NCBI GenBank assembly: GCA_026982275.1
Contig: JALSHK010000404.1
Span: forward strand, 1-11,326
Length of the DNA: 11,326 nucleotides
Direction of reading: 5' to 3'
Source of the DNA: Paracoccaceae bacterium
GTDB lineage: Bacteria > Pseudomonadota > Alphaproteobacteria > Rhodobacterales > Rhodobacteraceae
The translations under genes were made by a program, and so were the position numbers. Positions 1 to 7,335 of this stretch are shown here, one piece after another (positions within the stretch are counted from its first letter, which is position 1; each line of letters begins with the position of its first letter). The notes under the pieces were generated by a model. It saw only the letters and a list, made by a program, of their open reading frames with translations, did no database searches and had not been told where the DNA came from.

Positions 1-1
1 C

Positions 2-889
2 GGGCTGATGACCCAGAACGATAATTTCAAACTGGTGTTTCAAGAAGGGAAAAACCGTGTTCATCCGTTGGTGGTTCCGCGCCTTATGGCCAATGCCGCC
101 TCAAGCCACCTATCGATGAACCACGGTATTATCGGCCCGGGCTATACCGTCTCGACCGCATGTGCCTCCAGCAACCACGCCATCGGGCAGGCATTTCATA
201 TGGTGCGTTCGGGCATGGTGGATGCGGCGCTTACCGGCGGCTCCGAGGCGATGCTGTGCTTTGGCGGGATCAAGGCGTGGGAGGGGTTGCGGGTGATGTC
301 CAGAATCGGCTGCCGCCCGTTTGACAAAAGCCGTGACGGCATGGTGCAAGGCGAGGGCGCGGCGGTATTCGTGCTGGAAACGCTGGAGGCAGCAGAGGCG
401 CGCGGGGCGGAAATACTGGCCGAGATCGCGGGCTTTGCCATGAGTTCGGATGCGGCGGATATCGTCATGCCCAACCGCAAGGGTGCGGTGCAGGCGATGC
501 GGGGCGCGGTGGCGGATGCGGGGCTGGAGCTGTCTGAAATCGGCTATATCAATGCCCATGGCACGGCCACGGCAGCCAATGACCGGGTGGAGTGCGAGGC
601 AATTTATCAGGTGTTTGGCGCGCATGCGGAAAAGCTGCTTGTCTCCTCCACCAAATCCATGCACGGGCATTTGATCGGGGCGACCGGCGCGGTCGAGCTG
701 CTGGCCTGCATTATGGCGCTCAAAGACGGGGTGATCGCGCCCACCATCAACCATAGCGCCCCGGATCCGGAATGCGGGTTGAATTTAGTGCCTAATATCG
801 CCCAGCGTGCCCAGATACCGGCAGCGCTGAGCCATGCTTTTGCTTTTGGCGGGCTAAACGCGGTATTGGCGCTGCGCCCGCCGCCATAA
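2..889 (+). CDS. NodE/FabF-like beta-ketoacyl-ACP synthase, 5'-truncated by window edge
   Basis: Condensing enzyme of the KAS II type: it extends an acyl chain with malonyl-ACP in fatty-acid or specialised acyl-chain synthesis in the cytoplasm. The frame is open to the window edge; the first ATG is at 8. Counting from it, the nucleophile C52 lies in STACASSNHAIG, the first catalytic histidine H184 in NAHGTAT, and K216/H221 in STKSMHGHLIGATG. FabF carries its cysteine near residue 163, so about 110 residues are missing upstream and the ATG at 8 is internal. The C-terminus reads AFAFGGLN where FabF has GFGGTN; with the KSMHGH variant this resembles NodE-like synthases of alphaproteobacteria more than housekeeping FabF. 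Its partner genes (ACP, other synthase) would lie upstream, out of view. The family is certain; the NodE-like subgroup is likely; the product is unknown. Confidence 0.93.
   Translation, partial: GLMTQNDNFKLVFQEGKNRVHPLVVPRLMANAASSHLSMNHGIIGPGYTVSTACASSNHAIGQAFHMVRSGMVDAALTGGSEAMLCFGGIKAWEGLRVMSRIGCRPFDKSRDGMVQGEGAAVFVLETLEAAEARGAEILAEIAGFAMSSDAADIVMPNRKGAVQAMRGAVADAGLELSEIGYINAHGTATAANDRVECEAIYQVFGAHAEKLLVSSTKSMHGHLIGATGAVELLACIMALKDGVIAPTINHSAPDPECGLNLVPNIAQRAQIPAALSHAFAFGGLNAVLALRPPP
848..882 (+). other. Inverted repeat at the 3' end of the ketosynthase gene
   Basis: Perfect 7-bp arms, GGCGGGC at 848-854 and GCCCGCC at 876-882, with a 21-nt loop, inside the last codons of the ketosynthase. 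No T tract follows on either strand, so it is a weak terminator candidate. It is the only obvious strong stem near this zero-gap convergent junction. It may simply reflect GC-rich codons. Confidence 0.25.
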
Positions 890-1426
890 TTAGCGGCTCT
901 CCAGATCGGCCAGCGCATCGGTAAAGCCCGCTAGCGGCAATACCGCGCGCACAGCGCTATCGGGCTGGGTGATGGCAAAAATATCGATATTGGCATTTGT
1001 GCCGGCCTTGAAATCGTCAACCTGTGCTTCGGTCAGGCCAAAGCGGGAATAGCAGCCTTGCGGATCACACCAGCTATAAGGATATGCTGACGGGGCCGCA
1101 TCGTCGACATTCAGTGAAAGACCGCGAGGCAAAAGTGTGAGCAAAGGCGATACCATAACAACGCCAACCTTTGCGCTGGAGCCCTCGGGCAGGGCTTGCA
1201 TGGTTACGCTGACGACATTGTTGCCATCGCCATCCTGCGCGATCTGGAACATCAGACAGTTCGTGCCGTCCGCATCGCATCTTATTTGCCAGCCCTCATG
1301 GCGGGCCACAACACCATTGGCCTGATCCTCAAGCTCTTGCGAGGTCGGGAAATTGCTTTCCTGAGCAAAGGCGGCAGTGGCAAAAAAGCTGAAGACGGAT
1401 AGAGCAGCCGCGAGAATAAGGCGCAT
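890..1426 (-). CDS. Invasion-associated locus B (IalB) family exported protein
   Basis: A 178-residue protein with a clear Sec signal peptide: basic start MRL, hydrophobic stretch to about residue 18, and likely cleavage after AFA (19-21). The mature part has the IalB-family layout: a W-x-x-x-C segment (GWQIRC, C50) with C57 close by, then the PLLTLLPRGLSLNVDD segment, then a cysteine pair C120/C125 in SWCDPQGC. The four cysteines suggest two disulfides in the periplasm. IalB was named in Bartonella for a role in red-cell invasion, but the family is widespread in free-living alphaproteobacteria and its molecular function is not settled. The start is supported by AAGGAA at 1435-1440, 8 nt upstream. 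Its TAA lies directly against the TAA of the converging ketosynthase. Confidence 0.88.
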   Translation of the reverse strand: MRLILAAALSVFSFFATAAFAQESNFPTSQELEDQANGVVARHEGWQIRCDADGTNCLMFQIAQDGDGNNVVSVTMQALPEGSSAKVGVVMVSPLLTLLPRGLSLNVDDAAPSAYPYSWCDPQGCYSRFGLTEAQVDDFKAGTNANIDIFAITQPDSAVRAVLPLAGFTDALADLESR

Positions 1427-1590
1427 AGGGTCAATTCCTTGTAATGTTAATACTTCATGTTGTTGGTGTCAGGAACCGTGCGCCGAGTCAATATATCTAT
1501 TGGTTTTCGGCAGATTATTGCGCGTTTAGGGGGGTGTTATTCACCTGCTACTTGCGCTAGTTTACAAGATCGGAAACAGGGGGTGCATCT
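1427..1590. promoter_or_regulatory. Divergent intergenic region between ialB-like gene and yjgR-like gene
   Basis: A 164-bp spacer that must drive both divergent genes. On the minus strand a good -35-like TTGACT (AGTCAA at 1486-1491) is present, but no convincing -10 follows at 16-18 nt. A weaker minus-strand pair is TTCCTG with TATTAA 17 nt later. No clear sigma-70 promoter is visible on the plus strand. The plus-strand gene has a strong ribosome site, CAGGGGG at 1577-1583. No coding sequence is seen here. Confidence 0.4.
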
Positions 1591-3120
1591 ATGGGAAGTG
1601 ATCGGATATTCATTGGCGGCGCCGGCGAGGATTATACCACAGCCGAGGAAATGTTGCTCAAATACGCCAATCGCCACGGGCTGATTGCAGGCGCTACCGG
1701 AACCGGAAAAACCGTGACCCTGCAAATTCTGGCCGAGAGCTTTTCCAAAGCCGGAGTGCCGGTATTCATGGCCGATGTGAAGGGCGATCTTTCGGGCATG
1801 GCTGTGGCTGGTTCGCCGACGCATAAATTGCATGAAAAGCTGGTTTCTCGGGCTGAAAAAATCGGCTTCACCAATTACGGTTACGAGGCTTTTCCCGTTA
1901 CCTTCTGGGATATGTTTGGCGAAAAGGGCCATCCGGTTCGCACCACGATTTCCGAGATGGGACCGCTTTTGCTGGCTCGCCTGCTGGAGCTGACCGAGGC
2001 GCAGGAAGGTGTGCTGAATATTGCCTTTCGCATGGCCGACGAGCAATCCCTGCTGCTGCTGGATCTGAAAGATCTGCAATCGCTGCTGGTCTGGCTGGGC
2101 GAAAATGCCGACAAGGTCGGCCTGCGCTATGGCAATATCTCCAAGGCCTCGATCGGGGCCATTCAGCGCCGCCTTCTGGTGCTGGAAAACCAGGGCGCGG
2201 CGAATTTTTTCGGGGAGCCGGCGCTGAAGCTGGAAGATATGATCGCCACCACCCCCTCGGGGCAGGGCCGGGTCAATATCCTGGCGGCGGACCGGCTGAT
2301 GGGATCACCCCGTCTTTATGCCACCTTCCTGCTCTGGCTGCTTTCCGAGCTGTTTGAAAACCTGCCCGAGGTTGGAGACCCGGACAAGCCGGAATTTGTT
2401 TTCTTTTTTGACGAGGCGCATCTGCTGTTTGATGATGCCCCCAAGGCGCTGCTGGACAAGGTGGAGCAGGTGGCGCGGCTGATCCGCTCCAAGGGGGTGG
2501 GGGTGTTTTTTATCACCCAGCAGCCCGATGATGTGCCTTCCGATATTCTGGGCCAGCTTGGCAATCGGGTGCAGCATGCGCTGCGCGCCTATACGCCCCG
2601 CGATCAAAAAGCCCTGCGCGCCGCGGCCGAGACCTTCCGCCCCAATCCCCGCTTTGATACCGAAGACGCGATCCGCGATGTGGGCGTGGGCGAGGCCGTG
2701 GTTTCCCTGCTGGAGCGCAAAGGCGTGCCCTCGATGGTGGAGCGCACCCTGATCCGCCCGCCATCCTCCCGCCTTGGCCCGTTGACCATGAGCGAACGCA
2801 AAGCGATCATGGCAACCTCGGCAATTGGCGCAGCCTATAACGAGCCGGAGGACCGCATCAGCGCCTTTGAAAAGCTCGCCGCGCGGGCAAAAGAGGCCGA
2901 AGAACCGGAAGACGGGGAAGAATTTTCCGAGGCGCGCCGGGAATTTTCCTCTGCAAGGCGATATTCGGCGGGCAATGCCTATTCCGCGCGCAAGCCGGTG
3001 AAGCGGCGCGGCGATAGCGCGGGAGAGGCTTTTGCCAAATCCTTTTCCCGCTCTTTTGGCAGCAAAATGGGCCGCTCTGTGGCGCGAGGCTTGCTGGGGT
3101 CGCTGTTTAAGTCGCGCTAG
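1591..3120 (+). CDS. YjgR/DUF853 family HerA-like P-loop ATPase
   Basis: A 509-residue cytoplasmic ATPase of the HerA/FtsK superfamily, DUF853 (YjgR) branch. Walker A is GATGTGKT (34-41), the strand after it carries MADVKGDLSG (60-69), Walker B is FVFFFDEAH (269-277, with D274/E275), and a sensor-like segment ITQQPDDVP (308-316) is followed by GNRVQHAL (324-331), where R326 is a candidate arginine finger. Family members are predicted DNA-translocating or helicase-like motors; no confirmed in vivo role is known to me. Residues from about 440 on are rich in Ser, Arg and Glu and likely flexible. Length and architecture fit a complete family member. The start has a strong ribosome site (CAGGGGG, 7 nt upstream). 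NurA and Mre11/Rad50, partners of archaeal HerA, are absent here, so a repair role is not supported by context. Confidence 0.93.
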   Translation: MGSDRIFIGGAGEDYTTAEEMLLKYANRHGLIAGATGTGKTVTLQILAESFSKAGVPVFMADVKGDLSGMAVAGSPTHKLHEKLVSRAEKIGFTNYGYEAFPVTFWDMFGEKGHPVRTTISEMGPLLLARLLELTEAQEGVLNIAFRMADEQSLLLLDLKDLQSLLVWLGENADKVGLRYGNISKASIGAIQRRLLVLENQGAANFFGEPALKLEDMIATTPSGQGRVNILAADRLMGSPRLYATFLLWLLSELFENLPEVGDPDKPEFVFFFDEAHLLFDDAPKALLDKVEQVARLIRSKGVGVFFITQQPDDVPSDILGQLGNRVQHALRAYTPRDQKALRAAAETFRPNPRFDTEDAIRDVGVGEAVVSLLERKGVPSMVERTLIRPPSSRLGPLTMSERKAIMATSAIGAAYNEPEDRISAFEKLAARAKEAEEPEDGEEFSEARREFSSARRYSAGNAYSARKPVKRRGDSAGEAFAKSFSRSFGSKMGRSVARGLLGSLFKSR

Positions 3121-4433
3121 TTTATTTTGCGCAGCTTGAGCTTGGTCAGGCGGTTGATCTCGCGGCTCAATACCTCGAATCGCACACCTTGAAAGGAAAA
3201 AACCTGCCCCTCCGCAGGGATCATCTGCGCTTCCTGGATTACCAGTCCGGCGATGGTGTTGGCCTCCTCGTCGCTCAGGTTCCAGTCGCATTTGCGGTTC
3301 AGGTCACGAATCGTGATCGAGCCATCCACGATGATCGATCCATCGGCCTCGCGGCAGATACCGTCTTCTTCCACATCATGTTCGTCGGTAATTTCGCCAA
3401 CGATTTCTTCCAGAATGTCTTCAAGCGTTATCAGGCCTTGCAGCGAGCCATATTCGTCCACCACCAGCCCGAAATGCACCTTGCGGCGCAGAAATTCGTG
3501 CATCTGGTCATCCAGAGATGTGGTTTCGGGTACAAAATACGGCTCCATGGCGATGGCCATGATATCAAAATTCGCAAGGTTTTCCGGCCCGTCTTTCATG
3601 AAGCGATCATAAACAGCGCGCAGCAGGTCTTTGGCGTGTATCACACCGATAATATTTTCCGGCTCGTCACGAAAAAGCGGAATACGGGTATGGCTGGATT
3701 GCAGGCATTGTTCCAGAATTTTGTCAGAAGGCGTATCGGCATCAATCATTTCTATATCGGAGCGATGCAGCATGATTTCGGCCACCTCTCGCTCTTTCAG
3801 GTCCAGTGCGCCCAGCAGCCGGTCGCGGTCCACCTTGGCCACCATGCCCTCGGAATGATGCAGCGATATCGCATCGGCAATTTCCTGATGGGCGGCCAGC
3901 ACGCTGGAGCCGGGATCGATTCGAACACCGACCAGGCGCAGGATTCCCCGCACCAGAGCCCGCACTACCCGCACCACCGGCGACAGGAAAAACACTATGG
4001 GCGTGAGGAATTTTGCAACGCGGGCCGCCGCCGCTTCCGGGTTGGAAATGGCATAGGTTTTGGGTAGCACCTCGGCAAATACCAATACCAGAGCCGTCAT
4101 CACCAAGGTGGCGACCATGACGCCGTTTGCCCCTGCCAGCAGGGTGAACAGGCTGGTCGCCAACGCCGCCGAAAGGATATTTACCAGATTATTGCCCAGC
4201 AAAACCGAGCCGATCAGCTTTTCACTTTCTTCGGATAGGGCCAAGGCCCGCCTGGCCCCCGCATTGCCTTTTTCGGCCATGCCGTGCAGCTTGGCGCGAT
4301 TGGCCGCGGTGAGCGCGGTTTCGGAGCCGGAAAAAAACGCCGAGATAATCAGCAATAAGATGATTGCCCCGCCCATCCACCAGATTTCGGGCGGATAACC
4401 CTGGCTCACAATTTCGTTTACTGCGGGGTCCAT
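3117..4433 (-). CDS. CNNM/CorC (HlyC/CorC) family membrane protein with CBS pair
   Basis: A 438-residue inner-membrane protein. An N-terminal DUF21/CNNM domain has hydrophobic segments at about 19-34, 74-100, 104-122 and 142-168, with the SGSETA motif (35-40) and FAEVLPK (119-125). Then comes the hallmark linker DLKEREVAEIMLHR (211-224), a CBS/Bateman pair at about 225-345 ending in DEYGSLQGLITLEDILEEIVGE (326-347), and a C-terminal CorC_HlyC domain (about 365-437). Such proteins are often annotated as hemolysins or as CorC; structural work on the CNNM family supports Mg2+ efflux gated by nucleotide binding to the CBS domains. The length is typical. AGAGGA at 4443-4448 lies 9 nt before the start. 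The stop overlaps the converging ATPase gene by 4 bp. Substrate is inferred from family only. Confidence 0.92.
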   Translation of the reverse strand: MDPAVNEIVSQGYPPEIWWMGGAIILLLIISAFFSGSETALTAANRAKLHGMAEKGNAGARRALALSEESEKLIGSVLLGNNLVNILSAALATSLFTLLAGANGVMVATLVMTALVLVFAEVLPKTYAISNPEAAAARVAKFLTPIVFFLSPVVRVVRALVRGILRLVGVRIDPGSSVLAAHQEIADAISLHHSEGMVAKVDRDRLLGALDLKEREVAEIMLHRSDIEMIDADTPSDKILEQCLQSSHTRIPLFRDEPENIIGVIHAKDLLRAVYDRFMKDGPENLANFDIMAIAMEPYFVPETTSLDDQMHEFLRRKVHFGLVVDEYGSLQGLITLEDILEEIVGEITDEHDVEEDGICREADGSIIVDGSITIRDLNRKCDWNLSDEEANTIAGLVIQEAQMIPAEGQVFSFQGVRFEVLSREINRLTKLKLRKIN

Positions 4434-4478
4434 GCCCTTTTATCCTCTTCGTTTCGCGCTTACGGTGATTTCGGGCAT

Positions 4479-4507
4479 ATTATGAAGCCCGGACGGGCAA
4501 ACCGCAA
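4479..4507 (-). promoter_or_regulatory. Candidate sigma-70 promoter for the CNNM/CorC gene
   Basis: On the minus strand a -35-like TTGCGG (4502-4507) is followed after exactly 17 nt by CATAAT (4479-4484), a 5/6 match to the -10 consensus. Predicted transcription start is near 4472, giving a leader of about 40 nt. A 28-base A/T run with a single C (4519-4546) lies just upstream, in a position suitable for an UP-like element. The -35 match is only 3/6. Confidence 0.45.
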
Positions 4508-4642
4508 GCAGGAGCCCGTTATAAATATTAACTTTATATATTTAATGAGCAGGCAATCCGCCTAGACGAATAGTGCAAAATCTTGTGACCATCTCTTATG
4601 ATTATCGGGCCAGGCGGTGTGCAATGGAAGTGGCGATCCGGC

Positions 4643-5554
4643 CTAGAGGCTGAAGCCCGAGTGCTTGAGCGGGTGGTTTTCCAGCACCAGCGCTTTGAGC
4701 CGCTCATCCAGAACATGGGTATAGATCTCGGTTGTGGCGATATCCGCATGGCCCAGCAGCATCTGGATGGCGCGAAGATCTGCACCATTGGCCAGAAGAT
4801 GCGTGGCAAAAGCATGGCGCAAACTATGGGGGGATACATTTTTCGGATCCAGATTGGCGCGCAGGGCCACCTGCTTCACCAGCGTAAAAAACTGCACCCG
4901 CGAGAAATGCGATTGCCCCTTTTTATTGGGAAACAGGAAGCGGGATCGATAGCCTTTTGCTGTCAGCATCGCCTCGCGCTCCACCAGCCATGCGCGCAAA
5001 ACCATGCGGGCGGGCGGGCTGAGCGGCACCATGCGCTCGCGCCCGCCCTTGCCGCGCACCAGAATCATCTCGGGGTTTCCTGCAGTGGCCTCGACAGGCA
5101 GCGAAACCAGCTCGGAAACGCGCATTCCGGTCGCGTAAAGCATATGAAACAAGCACGCATTGCGCTTGTTGATTGCCGGGGTTTTCCCGCCGGTGGCCGC
5201 GGCTTCCAGCAGGGCATCCGTCTCGGCCTCGCTCAGGGTGCCCGGCAATGATTTTTGCCGCTTCGGGCCTGTTATGCGGGCAGCAGGGTTATCTTTGCGC
5301 AGCCCTTCCTGAAAGGCGAAATGGTATAATTGCCGGAGGCTGCTCAAGCGCCGCGCACGGGTGCTGGCGGCCAGCCCCTGCGCTTCCAGCTCCAGCAGGT
5401 ATTGACGGATATCATCCGCTGTGGCGGTGGCGATATCGGCAAAAGCGGCAAAATGCTGTAAATCACGATTATAGGATTGCAGGGTGTTGTCTGCTGCATC
5501 GCGCTCGGCCTGAAAAGCCTCCAAAAAGGTCGAAATCCAGCGCTCTCCGCTCAT
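4643..5554 (-). CDS. xerD: Site-specific tyrosine recombinase XerD
   Basis: A 303-residue tyrosine recombinase of the size typical for chromosomal XerC/XerD, which act together at dif and need FtsK to resolve chromosome dimers. The N-terminal SAM-like core-binding domain spans about 3-85. The catalytic set is complete: R145 in ATGMRVSEL, K169 in GKGGRER, H243 and R246 in SPHSLRHAFATHLL, H269 in LLGHADIATTEIYTH, and nucleophile Y278. The motif order and N-terminus favour XerD over XerC, though a XerC assignment is not fully excluded. Its ATG overlaps the stop of the upstream gene as ATGA (5551-5554), and no purine-rich ribosome site precedes it, so translation is probably coupled. Nothing around it suggests a phage or integron. 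Confidence 0.93.
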   Translation of the reverse strand: MSGERWISTFLEAFQAERDAADNTLQSYNRDLQHFAAFADIATATADDIRQYLLELEAQGLAASTRARRLSSLRQLYHFAFQEGLRKDNPAARITGPKRQKSLPGTLSEAETDALLEAAATGGKTPAINKRNACLFHMLYATGMRVSELVSLPVEATAGNPEMILVRGKGGRERMVPLSPPARMVLRAWLVEREAMLTAKGYRSRFLFPNKKGQSHFSRVQFFTLVKQVALRANLDPKNVSPHSLRHAFATHLLANGADLRAIQMLLGHADIATTEIYTHVLDERLKALVLENHPLKHSGFSL

Positions 5555-7095
5555 GCGGCATCGGGAGGAAGCAGCAAAAGCTCGATCGCGATTTTGCGCG
5601 CGGCATCCTCCAGCCCCAGCTTGAGCAGCAGATATATTCCGGCATGTATATCGCGCGGATCCGCCGCGTGCCCGTCTTTGAGCATGGCCAGCGCCTGTAG
5701 CAGGATTTCGCCAAATTGCCCGTTATCGATTTGCTTGAGCATCTGCGGCAGATCGCTTTGCGGGGGTGTCATATTGCTGAAAGCGGCGTGAATGGCATCG
5801 GGGATCGGCTGCTGATAGGGGCTGATCCCCTCCACCGGAGCCTTGCTGGCCAGCAAGGTGGCAAAGCGGGTATTCGGGGTGTCATCCGGCCCCAGCCCGG
5901 CCCATGCGGCCAGCGGCCGGCCCGTCAAAAGCAATATCTGGCGTATGCGCGGGGCGATCTGTCCTGTTTCCGGTCCGGGAGGGAAATGCGCCAGTATATC
6001 GCCATATTCATCGGCAAAGGCAAAAAGCAGATCCGCCTCGGCGAAGGCAGAGATGGCCGCGTCCAGCGCGCGCGCCAAGCGCTCGTCATCCTCGCTCACC
6101 AAGGCCTGATCCAGCGCTTGCGTGACCTCGGCACGCCCCCATGCCCCGCCCGAAGACGCCGCCCGCGCCCCGCGATAGGCGGCAAATAGCAGGGGTGCCG
6201 GCACCGCCGAGGCCCGCACCAGCCGCTCGGCTGCCAGTATACGCTGGCGGGCGGGGGTGCGCAGGTTCATATCGGCATTCAGATAGGGTAGCGGCAGCGG
6301 AGATTCCGGTCTGGGCAGCGCAAGGGATTCGCGCAGCACAAAGGTGATCTCGTCCATCGGATCTGGCGGGCCGGGATCCTCCAGCCCGGCAAACATTTCA
6401 GGATCCAGAAACCGCACCAGCAAATCGGCATCCTCTACCGCGATCTGCCCGAGACTTTCGCCAAGCGATACCGTGATCGCCGCGGCGTTCCAGTCTCCGG
6501 CGCGGGCGAGGCAGATGGTGCGGGTGGCGATATCGTCGGATAAAAACGGTTTGGCGTGCAGGGCCTCGCAGGGGGCGTTGGTGCGCCCGTCAAGAAGAGT
6601 GACAGCGAACCAGCGCTTGAAAATATCGGGGCGGCCGGAGCCGGCGAGCAGGGTCAGGGTTTCGGCCTCGTCCAGCGCGCCCATGGCGATCAGAAGATCG
6701 ATTCGCGCCAGCAGCAGTTCCCCGTCGGGGCTGTCTTCGGGCGGGTCGCTCTGGGCTAGCAATATCCGGCGGTAAAGCGAATTGGCTGCCGGCAGGGCGC
6801 CTGGACCGGCCTGTTTGAGCCGTGCCAGAATTTGCGGGGTTTGCATCCCTTTCCACAGCGCGCGCGGAAAGCCGGTATCCTCAACCGCCAAAAGCCCGAC
6901 CGCATCCAGACTGACCTGATCCAGCGATTTGTTTACAATAACGGCATCCAGTGCATGGCTGGAGCGACCGGGCGGGGTGATAACAAAATTGGGTGGCTGC
7001 AAAATGGCTTCGGATAGCCAGTCAATCGCGGAGCGTGGCGGCTCGGCCCTGGCCACGCCCGCCAGCATGATCGCAATGGCAAAACCGCGCCACAT
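5551..7095 (-). CDS. Exported alpha-helical protein of unknown function, upstream of xerD
   Basis: I do not recognise a named domain. The 514-residue product begins with a short signal peptide (hydrophobic 4-14, probable cleavage after ARA at 15-17), then SAIDWLSEAI. The rest is rich in Ala, Leu, Asp and Glu, with many amphipathic helix-like stretches (for example 128-152, 284-313, 321-362, 455-510). That pattern resembles TPR-like helical-hairpin solenoids, though no canonical repeat is obvious. Only two cysteines (C176, C195) are visible, which could form one disulfide in the periplasm. The gene begins 2 nt after the stop of the 45-residue membrane protein and ends overlapping xerD by 4 nt, so all three are probably one translationally coupled unit. 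The membrane neighbour suggests an envelope role, but this is inference. Confidence 0.8.
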   Translation of the reverse strand: MWRGFAIAIMLAGVARAEPPRSAIDWLSEAILQPPNFVITPPGRSSHALDAVIVNKSLDQVSLDAVGLLAVEDTGFPRALWKGMQTPQILARLKQAGPGALPAANSLYRRILLAQSDPPEDSPDGELLLARIDLLIAMGALDEAETLTLLAGSGRPDIFKRWFAVTLLDGRTNAPCEALHAKPFLSDDIATRTICLARAGDWNAAAITVSLGESLGQIAVEDADLLVRFLDPEMFAGLEDPGPPDPMDEITFVLRESLALPRPESPLPLPYLNADMNLRTPARQRILAAERLVRASAVPAPLLFAAYRGARAASSGGAWGRAEVTQALDQALVSEDDERLARALDAAISAFAEADLLFAFADEYGDILAHFPPGPETGQIAPRIRQILLLTGRPLAAWAGLGPDDTPNTRFATLLASKAPVEGISPYQQPIPDAIHAAFSNMTPPQSDLPQMLKQIDNGQFGEILLQALAMLKDGHAADPRDIHAGIYLLLKLGLEDAARKIAIELLLLPPDAA

Positions 7096-7097
7096 GG

Positions 7098-7235
7098 CTA
7101 TTGCCCGATCGGGGTGACAGGCAGCACGATTTCCCTCGTTTCGGCCGGCAAATCAAACATCAACGCATAGCCTGCCACAGCCGCCGCGCCGAGCAGCGCC
7201 AGAATAAATAAAAACTTGATCAACTTCCGGATCAT
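7098..7235 (-). CDS. Small single-pass membrane protein, 45 residues
   Basis: A short gene encoding 45 residues, starting MIRKLIKFLFILALLGAAAV. A basic N-terminus (R3, K4, K7) precedes one hydrophobic helix (about 5-26). A short polar tail with several acidic and proline residues ends in PVTPIGQ; by the positive-inside rule it should face the periplasm. A good ribosome site, GGAAAGGG at 7241-7248, lies 5 nt upstream of the ATG. The TAG is 2 nt before the start of the next exported protein gene, whose own ribosome site is poor; this suggests coupling. Support for it being real: good ribosome site, sensible membrane topology, exact fit between divergent promoter region and next gene. I know no function. 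The hydrophobic stretch could alternatively be read as an uncleaved signal anchor. Confidence 0.75.
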   Translation of the reverse strand: MIRKLIKFLFILALLGAAAVAGYALMFDLPAETREIVLPVTPIGQ

Positions 7236-7250
7236 TTATGCCCTTTCCAT

Positions 7251-7264
7251 CCCCGTTTTCGGGG
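7251..7264 (-). other. Small perfect hairpin in the leader of the 45-residue protein gene
   Basis: CCCCG and CGGGG arms (5 bp) flank a 4-base loop; on the minus strand it reads CCCCGAAAACGGGG and ends 15 nt before the ATG, next to the ribosome site. It could affect translation of the operon. It is not followed by a T tract and so is not a convincing terminator. Confidence 0.35.
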
Positions 7265-7335
7265 TTTGCCTTCACCTGCCAAAATGTTAAGCCGTTATTG
7301 TTGCGGTGCTGGCGCACCCGTTTCGGCCTTACGGC

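Noticed and set aside
1438..1568. Inverted 7-bp pair CTTGTAA (1438-1444) and TTACAAG (1562-1568) at both ends of the divergent spacer
   Set aside because: Arms are short and over 115 nt apart with nothing else supporting a shared operator; likely chance.
2305..3291. Long minus-strand open frame opposite the ATPase gene
   Set aside because: It is antisense to a well-conserved protein, has a low-complexity Arg/Gly/His-rich translation and matches no family I know.
3189..4067. Plus-strand open frame of 292 codons inside the CNNM/CorC gene
   Set aside because: Antisense shadow of a gene with complete domain architecture; no ribosome site or recognisable domain.
4519..4546. Possible dif-like site for XerCD near xerD
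   Set aside because: Testing an 11-6-11 layout gives only about half matching positions between arms, and no TTATGTTAAAT-like half-site is present. dif is expected at the replication terminus, not beside xerD.
4643..5554. Tyrosine recombinase as a phage or island integrase
   Set aside because: Length, motifs and housekeeping context fit chromosomal XerD; no tRNA attachment site, direct repeats or phage genes are nearby.
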